From Desulfonatronospira thiodismutans ASO3-1 (lineage in GTDB: Bacteria > Desulfobacterota > Desulfovibrionia > Desulfovibrionales > Desulfonatronovibrionaceae), in the NCBI RefSeq assembly GCF_000174435.1, contig NZ_ACJN02000003.1:388263-452262 (forward strand): DNA of 64,000 bases. Reading direction: 5' to 3'. A model generated the notes under the pieces. The model searched no databases, was not told the origin of the DNA, and saw only the letters and a list, made by a program, of their open reading frames with translations. Positions 26,650 to 34,901 of the stretch are shown in pieces (the stretch's first letter is position 1; each line of letters opens with the position of its first letter). The translations under genes were made by a program, and so were the position numbers.

Positions 26650-27312
26650 ATGCAAAAACCTCACTTTCACATCCGCCCCGAAGGATTGAACATCATCTCC
26701 CTGACTGTGCTGGTCACCCTGGTCTTCTCCCTGCTTGGCTGGGCCTTTTTTTCCATCATCGGCTTGGTGGCCTCTTTTTTCGCTCTTAATTTCTTCCGGG
26801 ACCCGGAAAGGGTGACCCCGGACGCACCCGGTGTTGCAGTGGCTCCTGCAGACGGCAGGGTGGTCAAGGTTGAGACCATGCAGGATCCTTTTACAGGAGA
26901 ACAAAGAACCGCCATATGCATCTTCATGAACGTCTTCAACGTCCATGTAAACAGGTTTCCCCTGACAGGTACGGTCCAGGCCATAAACTACCAGCCCGGA
27001 AAGTTTATCAACGCCTCCCTGGACAAAGCCTCCCTGGATAATGAAAGATGCGCCCTGCACTTTGAGGATGAAGACCGCCGGGGATGGACCATGGTTCAGA
27101 TAGCCGGTCTTCTGGCCAGAAGGATAGTGTGCTATGCTGAAACAGGAGACAAGCTGTCCAGGGGACAAAGATTCGGCCTGATAAAACTGGGCTCCAGGGT
27201 TGACCTTTACCTGCCGCAGGGGTATGAAAGTAAAGTAAGCGTAGGCGAAAAAACCATTGCCGGACAAAGCATAATCGCCCGCAAAACCGATTCAGCGTCT
27301 GGAAGCACATGA
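26650..27312 (+). CDS. psd: Phosphatidylserine decarboxylase, short type
   Basis: Pyruvoyl enzyme of 220 residues making phosphatidylethanolamine from phosphatidylserine. It belongs to the short (archaeal-type) Psd group: hydrophobic N-terminus (LTVLVTLVFSLLGWAFFSII), VAPADGRVVKVETM, CIFMNVFNVHVNRFPLTG and self-processing site LGSRVDLY, where Ser182 would become the pyruvoyl group. ATG 26650 is preceded by CAGGAG at 14 bases. The stop overlaps the pssA start by four bases. Confidence 0.93.
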   Translation: MQKPHFHIRPEGLNIISLTVLVTLVFSLLGWAFFSIIGLVASFFALNFFRDPERVTPDAPGVAVAPADGRVVKVETMQDPFTGEQRTAICIFMNVFNVHVNRFPLTGTVQAINYQPGKFINASLDKASLDNERCALHFEDEDRRGWTMVQIAGLLARRIVCYAETGDKLSRGQRFGLIKLGSRVDLYLPQGYESKVSVGEKTIAGQSIIARKTDSASGST

Positions 27313-28076
27313 CTCAGAATACAACCGGACCAAAACATAAAGGATTTTACATCCTGCCCAACCTTCTGACCACTGCGGCCCTTTTCGCAGGGTTTCTGGG
27401 GATACTCTGGGCCATTGAAGGCAGGTTTGAACTGAGTGCCCTGGCCATCCTGGCCGCCTGCATATTTGACGGGCTGGACGGCAAAATCGCCAGGCTCACC
27501 AAATCAGCCTCGGACTTCGGCATCCAGTTCGATTCCCTGTCAGACCTGGTTTCCTTCGGAGTATGTCCGGCTGTTACCATCTACTTGTGGCAGACGCACA
27601 ACTTCGGCCAGGTGGGCCTTGTAGTGCCTTTTCTATTCATGGCCTGTGGAGCCCTGCGTCTGGCCAGGTTCAACCTGCAGACCAAAAATTTGCCCAAGAA
27701 ATTTTTCGTGGGCCTGCCCATCCCGGCTGCCGCCTGTACCCTGGCTGCGCTTATCCTTTTCAGTACCTATCTGCCGGAGGTGATCCTGGTCCACATACTG
27801 CCGACCTTTACCCTGGCCCTGGCCTTTGTCCTCAGCCTGCTCATGATCAGCAAGGTCAAGTACGCTTCTTTCAAAGAACTGGAAATGGTCCGCCTGCACC
27901 CGTTTTCCTCCACTGTAACCGCCATCATGCTTTTCGTGCTGGTGGCCTCGGAACCCAAACTGATTATTTTCATTGTCTTTATGACCTATATAATTTCAGG
28001 TATACTGTACACCTATCTCTACCTGCCCCTGCGCAAGCCCGCTCACCTACGGGAGCCCCGCAAGGAGTTCCCGTAA
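27309..28076 (+). CDS. pssA: CDP-diacylglycerol-serine O-phosphatidyltransferase
   Basis: Membrane enzyme of 255 residues making phosphatidylserine from CDP-diacylglycerol and serine. The CDP-alcohol phosphatidyltransferase motif D-G-x2-A-R-x8-G-x3-D-x3-D reads DGLDGKIARLTKSASDFGIQ then FDSLSD, near residues 54-80. Hydrophobic helices before and after. It overlaps psd (ATGA), so the two PE-synthesis steps are co-translated. 28077-28293 lacks a recognised element before leuA. Confidence 0.94.
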   Translation: MTQNTTGPKHKGFYILPNLLTTAALFAGFLGILWAIEGRFELSALAILAACIFDGLDGKIARLTKSASDFGIQFDSLSDLVSFGVCPAVTIYLWQTHNFGQVGLVVPFLFMACGALRLARFNLQTKNLPKKFFVGLPIPAAACTLAALILFSTYLPEVILVHILPTFTLALAFVLSLLMISKVKYASFKELEMVRLHPFSSTVTAIMLFVLVASEPKLIIFIVFMTYIISGILYTYLYLPLRKPAHLREPRKEFP

Positions 28077-28293
28077 AAACCATTTTTTCTCATAATCAAT
28101 CCTTGAGGGATACTTTCCGCATCCGTACAGGATAAACCTGCAGAGCAATGCGTACGTCTGGAATAGCTCATCTGCTTTGTTGCTCATGGACTTTTACGCC
28201 GGATTAGTATAAAAGTGTCAGGCTTTGTAACTGGTCAGTATACCCAGTATCTGCTTTTACTGTGATTACAAAAAAATAAGCCAGGAGATGGAT

Positions 28294-29838
28294 ATGTCTG
28301 ATAGAATCTATATTTTCGATACCACTTTGCGCGACGGAGAACAGTCACCCGGGGCCACCATGAACGCCGGGGAAAAGATACGTCTGGCCAGACAGCTGGA
28401 ACGCCTGGGAGTGGACGTCATAGAGGCCGGATTCCCCGCTGCCAGCACCGGGGACCAGGAGGCTGTGGCCGAAATTGCAGCCGCGGTGAAGGACTGCCAG
28501 GTGGCCGGTCTTTGCCGTGCGGTCAAAGAGGACATGGACAAGGCCTGGGAAGCGGTAAAACACGCTGCCCAGCCAAGGCTGCATACCTTTCTGGCTACAT
28601 CGGATATTCACATGAAATACAAGCTGGACAAAACCAGGGATCAGGTCCTGGAGATCGCCCACGAAGCGGTGACCTATGCCGGAAGTCTCTGTCCAAGCGT
28701 GGAATTTTCGGCCGAGGATGCCTCCCGCTCCGATCCCGCGTTTCTTGTGCAGGTGGTGCAAACCGCCATAGACGCCGGGGCCAAAGTGATAAATATCCCG
28801 GACACCGTAGGTTATGCCCAGCCCCAGGAATATGCCGAACTCATCGACTATCTTCTGACCAACGTAAAAGAAAGTGAACGGGCCATATTCAGTGTGCACT
28901 GCCACAACGACCTGGGCCTGGGAGTGGCCAATACCCTGGCCGCATGCAAAGCAGGGGCCAGGCAGGCGGAAGTAACCCTGAGCGGCATCGGGGAACGCGC
29001 CGGCAACGCGGCCCTGGAAGAACTGGTCATGGCCCTTAACGTACGCAAAGGTTTCTACAACCTGGAAACAGGCATAAACACCGAGCAGATCTATCCCTCC
29101 TGCCGGCTGCTGTCCATGATCATAGGCCAGCCCATACCGCCCTACAAACCCATTATCGGCGGCAATGCCTTCGCTCACGAGTCCGGCATCCACCAGGCCG
29201 GAATGCTCAAGAACCGTGAGACCTACGAGATCATGACCCCGGCCAGCATAGGCAAGGCCGGCAGCGATATAGTCATAGGCAAACATTCCGGCAGGCACGC
29301 TCTGAACCAGAAGCTGGAAGAACTGGGATACCGCCTGACCAGGGATCAGTTGACCCAGGTGTCGGAAGTGGTCAAATCCCTGGCGGACAAGAAGAAAAAG
29401 CTGTACATGGAGGACGTGGAGGCCATTGTCCTGGAAGAGGTCTACCGCATCCCGGACAAGTTCAAGCTCATCTACCTGAGTTCCATTTCCGGCAACATGG
29501 CCATCCCCACTGCAGCCATGAAGATGGAAGTGCTGGGCGAGGAAAAACAGCTTTCCGACTTCGGTGTGGGAGCCATTGATGCGGTCTTCAACACCATCGA
29601 CCGTCTTGTGCAGCGCAACCCCACTCTGCTTCGCTATTCAGTAAGCGCCATTACCGGCGGCGCTGATGCCCAGGGCGAAGTCACGGTGAAGCTGGAAGAA
29701 AACAGTGTCACCTCGGTGGGCAGAGCGGCCGACCCTGACGTTATTGTCGCCAGCGCCAAGGCATACATTAACGCCCTGAATCGGCTGGCCAAAAAGGAAA
29801 CCGATCCCAAGGCGGAACAGAGCCGCAACATTCCCTGA
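28294..29838 (+). CDS. leuA: 2-isopropylmalate synthase
   Basis: First committed enzyme of leucine synthesis, condensing acetyl-CoA with 2-oxoisovalerate; 514-516 residues. Catalytic barrel: YIFDTTLRDGEQSPGATMN, SVHCHNDLGLGVANTLAACK, GIGERAGNAALEELVMAL. Regulatory domain at the end (AVFNTIDRLVQ...VKLEENS...TSVGRAADPDVIVASAKAYI) is the leucine-sensing part. ATG 28288 is one base after AGGAG, whereas in-frame ATG 28294 is six bases after, so the latter is preferred. leuC follows after 35 bases. Confidence 0.95.
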   Translation: MSDRIYIFDTTLRDGEQSPGATMNAGEKIRLARQLERLGVDVIEAGFPAASTGDQEAVAEIAAAVKDCQVAGLCRAVKEDMDKAWEAVKHAAQPRLHTFLATSDIHMKYKLDKTRDQVLEIAHEAVTYAGSLCPSVEFSAEDASRSDPAFLVQVVQTAIDAGAKVINIPDTVGYAQPQEYAELIDYLLTNVKESERAIFSVHCHNDLGLGVANTLAACKAGARQAEVTLSGIGERAGNAALEELVMALNVRKGFYNLETGINTEQIYPSCRLLSMIIGQPIPPYKPIIGGNAFAHESGIHQAGMLKNRETYEIMTPASIGKAGSDIVIGKHSGRHALNQKLEELGYRLTRDQLTQVSEVVKSLADKKKKLYMEDVEAIVLEEVYRIPDKFKLIYLSSISGNMAIPTAAMKMEVLGEEKQLSDFGVGAIDAVFNTIDRLVQRNPTLLRYSVSAITGGADAQGEVTVKLEENSVTSVGRAADPDVIVASAKAYINALNRLAKKETDPKAEQSRNIP

Positions 29839-29873
29839 TCAATATACAATCGAGATAGATAAGGAGAGGAGAC

Positions 29874-31133
29874 GTGGGAAAAAACCTGGCCGAAAAAATT
29901 CTGCAGAAGCATAGTCCAGAGGAGATAAAAAAACCCGGGCAGATAATACCCTGCCGGGTAAGTCTGGTCCTGGCCAACGACATAACCGCCCCCTTGGCGG
30001 TGGATTCTTTCCGCAAGATGCAGGCGCCAAGAGTATTCGATGCGGACAAGATAGCCCTGGTCTGCGATCATTTCACCCCCAACAAGGACATCGCCTCTGC
30101 CGAGCAGGTGCAGAAAGTACGCCGTTTCGCCCGGGAAATGAACATCACCCATTACTACGAAGGCGGCAACGTCGGGGTGGAGCACGCCCTGCTGCCAGAA
30201 CTGGGACTGGTGGGACCGGGAGATGTGGTGGTGGGGGCTGACAGCCACACCTGCACCTACGGCGGCCTGGGGGCCTTCGCCACGGGCATGGGCAGCACCG
30301 ATATCGCTGCGGCCATGGCTCTGGGGGAGACATGGTTCAAGGTCCCGGAAACCATAAGGGTGAACATGAACGGAAGCCTGGATGAATTTACTACATCCAA
30401 GGACCTCATTCTGAATCTCATAGGACGCATCAAAGTGGATGGAGCCCTGTACCGGGCCCTGGAATTCGCTGGTGATACCCTGCCGGAGCTGGACGCTGAA
30501 GCCAGAATGACCATGGCCAACATGGCCATTGAAGCCGGGGGCAAAGCCGGGCTCTTTCCCGTGGACCAGGTCACCCTGGACTACTGCCGGGAGCATGGCC
30601 GCCTGGGCGACCATCTCCTTGAACCTGACGGGCAGGCCGGATACTGCATGCAGGTGGATATGCAGGTCAGCGGCATGCCCCCACAGATCGCCTGTCCGCA
30701 CCTGCCGGACAATGTAACCGGGGTGGACGACCTGGAAGAGATAAAAGTGGACCAGGTGGTTCTGGGATCATGCACCAACGGCCGCATCTCGGATCTAAGG
30801 CAGGCCGCACACATATTGAAGGATCGTAAAGTGAACAAAAACGTTCGCTTTATCGTCCTGCCGGCTACTCCTAAAATATATGCCCAGGCCCTGGAAGAGG
30901 GCCTGCTGGAAATATTTTTAAAAGCCGGGGGAATAATAGGACCTCCCACCTGTGGTCCCTGCCTGGGCGGGCACATGGGTATTCTGGCCTCGGGAGAAAC
31001 CTGCCTGGCCACCACCAACCGCAATTTCAAGGGCCGCATGGGCAGCCTGGAAAGCAAAGTCTACCTGGGCTCACCCTACGTGGCCGCGTCTACAGCTGTA
31101 GCCGGGCGCATCATTCACCCCGCGCGGGTTTAA
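29874..31133 (+). CDS. leuC: 3-isopropylmalate dehydratase large subunit, archaeal type
   Basis: Aconitase-family subunit of 419 residues isomerising 2- to 3-isopropylmalate. Cluster ligands: VLGSCTNGRISDL and PPTCGPCLGGHMG. Substrate region: VVGADSHTCTYGGLGAFATG. The shorter length and paired LeuD resemble the archaeal-type LeuC/HacA group, common in deltaproteobacteria; homoaconitase is therefore an alternative, but leuA upstream favours leucine. GTG start after AAGGAGAGGAGAC. Confidence 0.93.
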   Translation: MGKNLAEKILQKHSPEEIKKPGQIIPCRVSLVLANDITAPLAVDSFRKMQAPRVFDADKIALVCDHFTPNKDIASAEQVQKVRRFAREMNITHYYEGGNVGVEHALLPELGLVGPGDVVVGADSHTCTYGGLGAFATGMGSTDIAAAMALGETWFKVPETIRVNMNGSLDEFTTSKDLILNLIGRIKVDGALYRALEFAGDTLPELDAEARMTMANMAIEAGGKAGLFPVDQVTLDYCREHGRLGDHLLEPDGQAGYCMQVDMQVSGMPPQIACPHLPDNVTGVDDLEEIKVDQVVLGSCTNGRISDLRQAAHILKDRKVNKNVRFIVLPATPKIYAQALEEGLLEIFLKAGGIIGPPTCGPCLGGHMGILASGETCLATTNRNFKGRMGSLESKVYLGSPYVAASTAVAGRIIHPARV

Positions 31134-31154
31134 TCATTCTGCAGGAGCAAAGAT

Positions 31155-31646
31155 ATGCATTTCAAAGGCAAAGCGCACAAGGTAGGAGACCATATAGATA
31201 CCGACGCCATAATCCCGGCCAGGTGCCTGGTGACCACTGATCCGCAAGAACTGGGCCGGAACTGCATGGCCGGCCTGGAAGAAAACTGGGTCAGCCGGAT
31301 AAACAAGGGGGATATTCTGCTGGGGGGCAAAAACTTCGGCTGCGGCTCTTCCCGGGAGCACGCCCCCATAGCCATACTCGGGGCAGGGATTCCCGTGGTC
31401 GTAGCCCACAGTTTCGCCCGCATATTTTACCGCAACGGCTTCAACATGGGCCTGGTCCTGCTGGAGGTGGGCGATGAAATAAGCAGGCTAAGCGATGGTG
31501 ATGAGCTGGAAATAAAGGCCCTGGAAGGCAAGATTATCAACCATACTACAGGGGACACTGTAAACAGCCTTCCAGTTCCTGAGTTCATGGCCGATATCCT
31601 GGCCAAAGGCGGACTCATCAACTATGTCCGGGAAAAAGTGGCCTGA
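31155..31646 (+). CDS. leuD: 3-isopropylmalate dehydratase small subunit
   Basis: 163 residues forming the swivel domain of the LeuCD enzyme. Features: [40 protein letters not shown] with [13 protein letters not shown]. Start after GCAGGAGCAAAGAT. leuB, which often accompanies these genes, is not found downstream; a 250-bp repeat and a convergent gene follow. Confidence 0.94.
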   Translation: MHFKGKAHKVGDHIDTDAIIPARCLVTTDPQELGRNCMAGLEENWVSRINKGDILLGGKNFGCGSSREHAPIAILGAGIPVVVAHSFARIFYRNGFNMGLVLLEVGDEISRLSDGDELEIKALEGKIINHTTGDTVNSLPVPEFMADILAKGGLINYVREKVA

Positions 31647-31689
31647 AGGCGCACTGCTCCGCAAATATCCACTGTCTGTAATGCGGGCC

Positions 31690-31938
31690 ATGCCCGCAAC
31701 CCAAGCGAAAAAGTTACCCCTGACCATTTACTGTCTATGCTTACGCTTATCATCGGGGTCGGTATCGGTATCGGGGTCGAAGTCAGAATCAAATCCGGTA
31801 GGCACAGTCATGTAAAAAGCTGCCCGGTATTTTCGATACCGATTCCGATACCGACCCCGACCCGGACAAAGGCGGAAAAATCCAGCGCCATGGCTCAAAT
31901 TTTTCTTGTTTTTTGTAGCAGGGTTTCAGGAATAAGTC
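31690..31938 (+). repeat. 250-bp direct repeat with hexamer hairpin, copy 2
   Basis: Same ends and orientation as 26396-26646. GTATCGGTATCGGGGTCG faces CGATACCGATTCCGATACCG. The whole 31647-31968 gap between convergent leuD and the TtuA-like gene is this element plus short flanks, with GCGGGCCATGCCCGC at its left edge. No gene seen. Confidence 0.85.
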
Positions 31939-31968
31939 TCTAAGACCGGTATGTGCTTCAGCGGCTGT

Positions 31969-32868
31969 TTACCGGTGCATAACCTCCCTGATGCGGCATA
32001 CCCCGCAGATATCCCCGGTGGTGGGGTAGCCGCACCTGGGACACGGTCCGGGCTTTTCTCCCCCCTCCTGGTCGATATGGTCAAATGCCTGCCTGCCCCG
32101 GTTCAAAAAACCCTCGTAAAAGCTGATCTTGCGCCCGGGCTGCTCATGTTCCAGTTCGTCCAGCAAGTACTTGTAATAGGTAAAACTGGCCCCCTTGCTG
32201 TAAGGACATGGGGCATAACAATAATCTATTCCTGCCAGGAAACTGTAGTTGGCGGTTTCGAATTCACTGAGCCGGTAAAGGGGTTTGACCTTGCGCACAA
32301 AGCCCTGCTCCGCAGGCAGATCCGGTCCCTGGGAGCCCAGGTAGGAAACGTCCCAGCGCATGACATTGGAAAAAAGCCTGGCCGCCTCATCATCGAGGTT
32401 ATGCCCTGTTGCCAGGACACTGAAGCCGTTGTCCAGGGCGAACCTGTTGAAATAGTATCTTTTAATACGCCCGCATACGGAACATACAGGCCTGTTGAAC
32501 TTTTTGCGTACCTCAGGGATGGGCATCCCCTCCTTTTCCATTTCCAGCACGTGCAGTGAGATCCCAAGATCACGGCAGAATCTTTCCACGTGATCCCTGG
32601 CTGTTTCCGAAGATCCGGGAATAGCCAGATCTATATACAGTCCGGCCGTGTTGTAGCCCAGAAGATGCAGCTCCCTGGCCAGGGCCAGAGAATCCTTGCC
32701 TCCGCTCAGTGCGATGAGTATCCTGTCTTCTTTGCTGAAAAGCGTTCTTTCTTTGATGGCCTTTTCCACCTGCCTGGAAAAAAACACCTTGAAACACTCC
32801 GGGCAGAATCCGGCGTTGTGGCTGGGCAGAGCTACTGCAGCAATTTTTTTGCATCTTGTGCATTTCAT
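31969..32868 (-). CDS. TtuA/TtcA-type tRNA sulfurtransferase
   Basis: PP-loop ATPase of 299 residues likely to thiolate a tRNA uridine. N-terminal zinc fingers CTRCKK and CPECFK (residues 3-25), ATP loop ALSGGKDSLALA near 53-64, Fe-S cysteines in RPVCSVCGRIKR and CPYSKGASFTYY, HNLDDEAARLF, and a C-terminal zinc finger CPRCGYPTTGDICGVC. This layout matches TtuA (2-thioribothymidine) more than TtcA. The MoaD-like gene three bases upstream supports a carrier-fed sulfur transfer. Substrate tRNA unproven. Confidence 0.88.
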   Translation of the reverse strand: MKCTRCKKIAAVALPSHNAGFCPECFKVFFSRQVEKAIKERTLFSKEDRILIALSGGKDSLALARELHLLGYNTAGLYIDLAIPGSSETARDHVERFCRDLGISLHVLEMEKEGMPIPEVRKKFNRPVCSVCGRIKRYYFNRFALDNGFSVLATGHNLDDEAARLFSNVMRWDVSYLGSQGPDLPAEQGFVRKVKPLYRLSEFETANYSFLAGIDYCYAPCPYSKGASFTYYKYLLDELEHEQPGRKISFYEGFLNRGRQAFDHIDQEGGEKPGPCPRCGYPTTGDICGVCRIREVMHR

Positions 32869-32871
32869 GGA

Positions 32872-33066
32872 TCAACCTCTGGAAGCTGTTTTTCTGACTG
32901 TAATACTGTCTTCCGGGTCTATCTGTCTGTCCGGAGTCAGAAGCTCGCCATTACGGATGACAATGGCCTGGTTGGGCCTTAGCTCGAGTTTTTTTAACAG
33001 GTTTAATACAGTGGTTGCCCTGTCAATATCCGCCCATTGGTTTTCGGGCTCGATAAGGATTTGCAT
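32872..33066 (-). CDS. ThiS/MoaD-like sulfur carrier (TtuB-like)
   Basis: A 64-residue beta-grasp protein; MQILIEPENQWADIDRATTV, AIVIRNGELLTPDRQIDPED and SITVRK follow the MoaD/ThiS pattern. Carriers normally end Gly-Gly, the residue activated by an E1-like enzyme; this one ends TASRG, with a single C-terminal glycine before TGA. It lies three bases before the TtuA-like gene, so it probably supplies it with sulfur. The ending is unusual and could also mean that a different E1 or protease is involved. Confidence 0.8.
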   Translation of the reverse strand: MQILIEPENQWADIDRATTVLNLLKKLELRPNQAIVIRNGELLTPDRQIDPEDSITVRKTASRG

Positions 33067-33213
33067 GTTAATACCCTTTTATTTTTTTAAAAAATCTAAT
33101 ACAGTCAGTCCATTCACACCCACCGAATCCAGTGGTGGTTGTTTTACAGCGAAGAAGCCTGGGGCAAATACCCCGGAAAAAACAAGATCAGTTTTTTGTT
33201 AAAGGAGTTTCAT

Positions 33214-33573
33214 ATGAGCAAGAAGATTTTGGTGGTGGATGATGAACTGCACATCCGCATGCTTTACCAGGAAGAATTCGAGAACAGCGGGTACAATGTG
33301 GTCACCTCGGATGGCAGCGAGCCCATACTTTCTCTTCTGGACCAGGAAAACCCGGACCTGGTGGTCCTGGACATCAAGCTGGGCCAGGACAAATCAGGTC
33401 TTGACCTTCTGCAGGAAATAAGATCCAGAGATCAGAGCCTGCCGGTTATCCTCTGCACGGCTTATGACAGTTTCCAGCACGACCTCAAATCCATCGCTGC
33501 GGACCACTATGTGGTCAAATCCGTTGACCTCACTGAACTGATGGAAAAAGTTAAACAGATTCTTAAAAAATAG
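33214..33573 (+). CDS. Stand-alone response regulator receiver protein
   Basis: A 119-residue receiver domain without output domain. KKILVVDDELHIRMLYQEEF gives the acidic pair; LVVLDIKLGQDKSGLDLLQ contains the phospho-acceptor Asp near 52; LCTAYDSF the Thr/Ser switch; YVVKSVDL the Lys near 102. The start is set by AAAGGAGTTTCAT before ATG 33214; an upstream in-frame ATG (33139) lacks this. No histidine kinase nearby. A strong hairpin follows the stop. Confidence 0.9.
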   Translation: MSKKILVVDDELHIRMLYQEEFENSGYNVVTSDGSEPILSLLDQENPDLVVLDIKLGQDKSGLDLLQEIRSRDQSLPVILCTAYDSFQHDLKSIAADHYVVKSVDLTELMEKVKQILKK

Positions 33574-33594
33574 TTCTGAAAAAATGCCGGTGTT

Positions 33595-33623
33595 TTCCCG
33601 GGAGCTTCCTGTGCTCCCGGGAA
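33595..33623 (+). terminator. Strong hairpin after response-regulator gene
   Basis: TTCCCGGGAGC (33595-33605) and GCTCCCGGGAA (33613-33623) form an 11-bp perfect stem with a 7-base loop, 21 bases past the stop. The sequence after it is ATTGAACAATTG, without a T run, so the hairpin might need a factor or act as a 3' stabiliser. Confidence 0.55.
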
Positions 33624-33723
33624 TTGAACAATTGTTGTCAGTTAATGGTTAAAGAAAAAAGCCTGAATTAACTGCCCTGCCCCACTTAACAATCAACCTG
33701 GTTGCGGGCGAAGCCCCTTTACC

Positions 33724-33877
33724 GTAACCATTCAGAGGGCAGATACCGGCCAGGGGGACAGTCCCGCACTTATTTTTTGAAGAACCATTTTCAGCTGTTG
33801 GCATTGGAAAAATAAGTGCGGGACAGTCCCCTGGCCTTGTGCCATCAGTCACCACCGAGGTTCCCCTGAATGGTTAC
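33724..33877 (-). repeat. GTAACCATTCAG hairpin with nested insert
   Basis: GTAACCATTCAG (33724-33735) pairs with CTGAATGGTTAC (33866-33877). Inside is the GGGGACAGTCCC palindrome at 33754-33831. Compared, inverted, with the uninterrupted copy at 46887-46948, the extra material is 33753-33840, flanked by GCCA at 33749-33752 and 33841-33844. It lies between the receiver gene and the end of mltG. Confidence 0.8.
33754..33831. repeat. GGGGACAGTCCC palindromic element, copy 2
   Basis: GGGGACAGTCCCGCACTTAT at the left is inverted at ATAAGTGCGGGACAGTCCCC. Almost identical in its arms to 63604-63684; the 30-base middle (about 33778-33810, TTTTCAGCTGTTGGCATTGG) is also similar. Confidence 0.8.
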
Positions 33878-33892
33878 ATTTACCGGACCAAG

Positions 33893-34900
33893 TCACCGGA
33901 CCATGATCTGATAGCGGTAGACAGCCCGGTTATGTTCCTGCAGGGTTTTGCTGAAGTGGTGGGTTCCGTCGTTTCTGGAAACAAAATAGTAATACCCATG
34001 TTCCTGTGGATCCAGGGCAGCCTCAATGGATGCTCTGCCGGGTGAACAGATGGGGGTCGGGGGAAAACCCCGGTGATGATAAGTATTGTAAGGATTGTCC
34101 CTGTCATCCAGATGCCTGCGCCTGAGCCTGCCTTCAAAATCTTCCCCCAGGCCGTAGATTATGGTGGGGTCGCATTGCAGAAGCATGTTGCTCTCGAGGC
34201 GGTTGTGAAAAACGCCTGAAATTTTACGGCGCTCCGGGGCGATCCCGGTTTCCTTTTCAATGAGGGAAGCCTTATTCACCATGTCGTAGATCTCGTCAAA
34301 AGACATTTCCCCCCATAGATCACTGGTGGACTTCCAGAACTGATTGATCATTATGCGGGCCAGCTTTTCAGCACCCACATCCCTGCTGGGAGAGATATAG
34401 TAGGTTTCTGGATACAAAAAGCCTTCGGCGCTGGAAGCATGGATGCCCATCTCCTCCAGAAAATCCTTATCCTTGACCACCCCTTGAAACTCCTCAAAGG
34501 ATGCAAGCTCTCTTTTTTCCAGTATCCGGGCCACATCCCACCAGGCGGCTCCCTCGGGTATCTGCAGGCGGAGCAGTTGTTCCCTGCCGGTACTCAGGTG
34601 CTCCAGCATTTCCTGCATGGACCACTGAGCATCCACCTGGAAATGTCCTGCCTGGACTTTTGTAGCCTTGCCCTGCAGCCATCCCCAGTAGTACATTACT
34701 GTGGCATTATCGATGAGCCCCATGGACTCAAGATGATAAGCAATGCTCTTAAAGCTCTGCCCGGGACTTATGCGCACAATTTCCTTGCTGCTCTCCGGGC
34801 TCTGGGGGGAGTGCACCAGGTGATGAAAGTACCATGCGCTGAGTCCAGTACCCAGCACAAGGAGCAAAAAAAGATACAGCAGTACTCTTTTGGCGTTCAT
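33893..34900 (-). CDS. mltG: Endolytic murein transglycosylase MltG
   Basis: Inner-membrane protein of 335 residues that cuts nascent glycan strands. One transmembrane helix at 7-29 (LYLFLLLVLGTGLSAWYFH). LysM-like/YceG domain with catalytic Glu in ASLIEKETGIAPERRKISGV, then FHNRLESNMLLQCDPTIIYG, and the closing YYFVSRNDGTHHFSKTLQEH. Starts one base after ruvX on the same strand. ruvX-mltG pairing is frequent in bacteria. Confidence 0.93.
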   Translation of the reverse strand: MNAKRVLLYLFLLLVLGTGLSAWYFHHLVHSPQSPESSKEIVRISPGQSFKSIAYHLESMGLIDNATVMYYWGWLQGKATKVQAGHFQVDAQWSMQEMLEHLSTGREQLLRLQIPEGAAWWDVARILEKRELASFEEFQGVVKDKDFLEEMGIHASSAEGFLYPETYYISPSRDVGAEKLARIMINQFWKSTSDLWGEMSFDEIYDMVNKASLIEKETGIAPERRKISGVFHNRLESNMLLQCDPTIIYGLGEDFEGRLRRRHLDDRDNPYNTYHHRGFPPTPICSPGRASIEAALDPQEHGYYYFVSRNDGTHHFSKTLQEHNRAVYRYQIMVR

Positions 34901-34901
34901 T

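Noticed and set aside
28077-28287. Leucine attenuator or T-box before leuA
   Set aside because: I found no run of leucine codons, no T-box motif and no paired terminator/antiterminator.
31737-31943. Short frames encoding repeated SIPIPIPTPT-like peptides
   Set aside because: They come from the hexamer hairpin and lack ribosome sites; the same frames shift between the two repeat copies.
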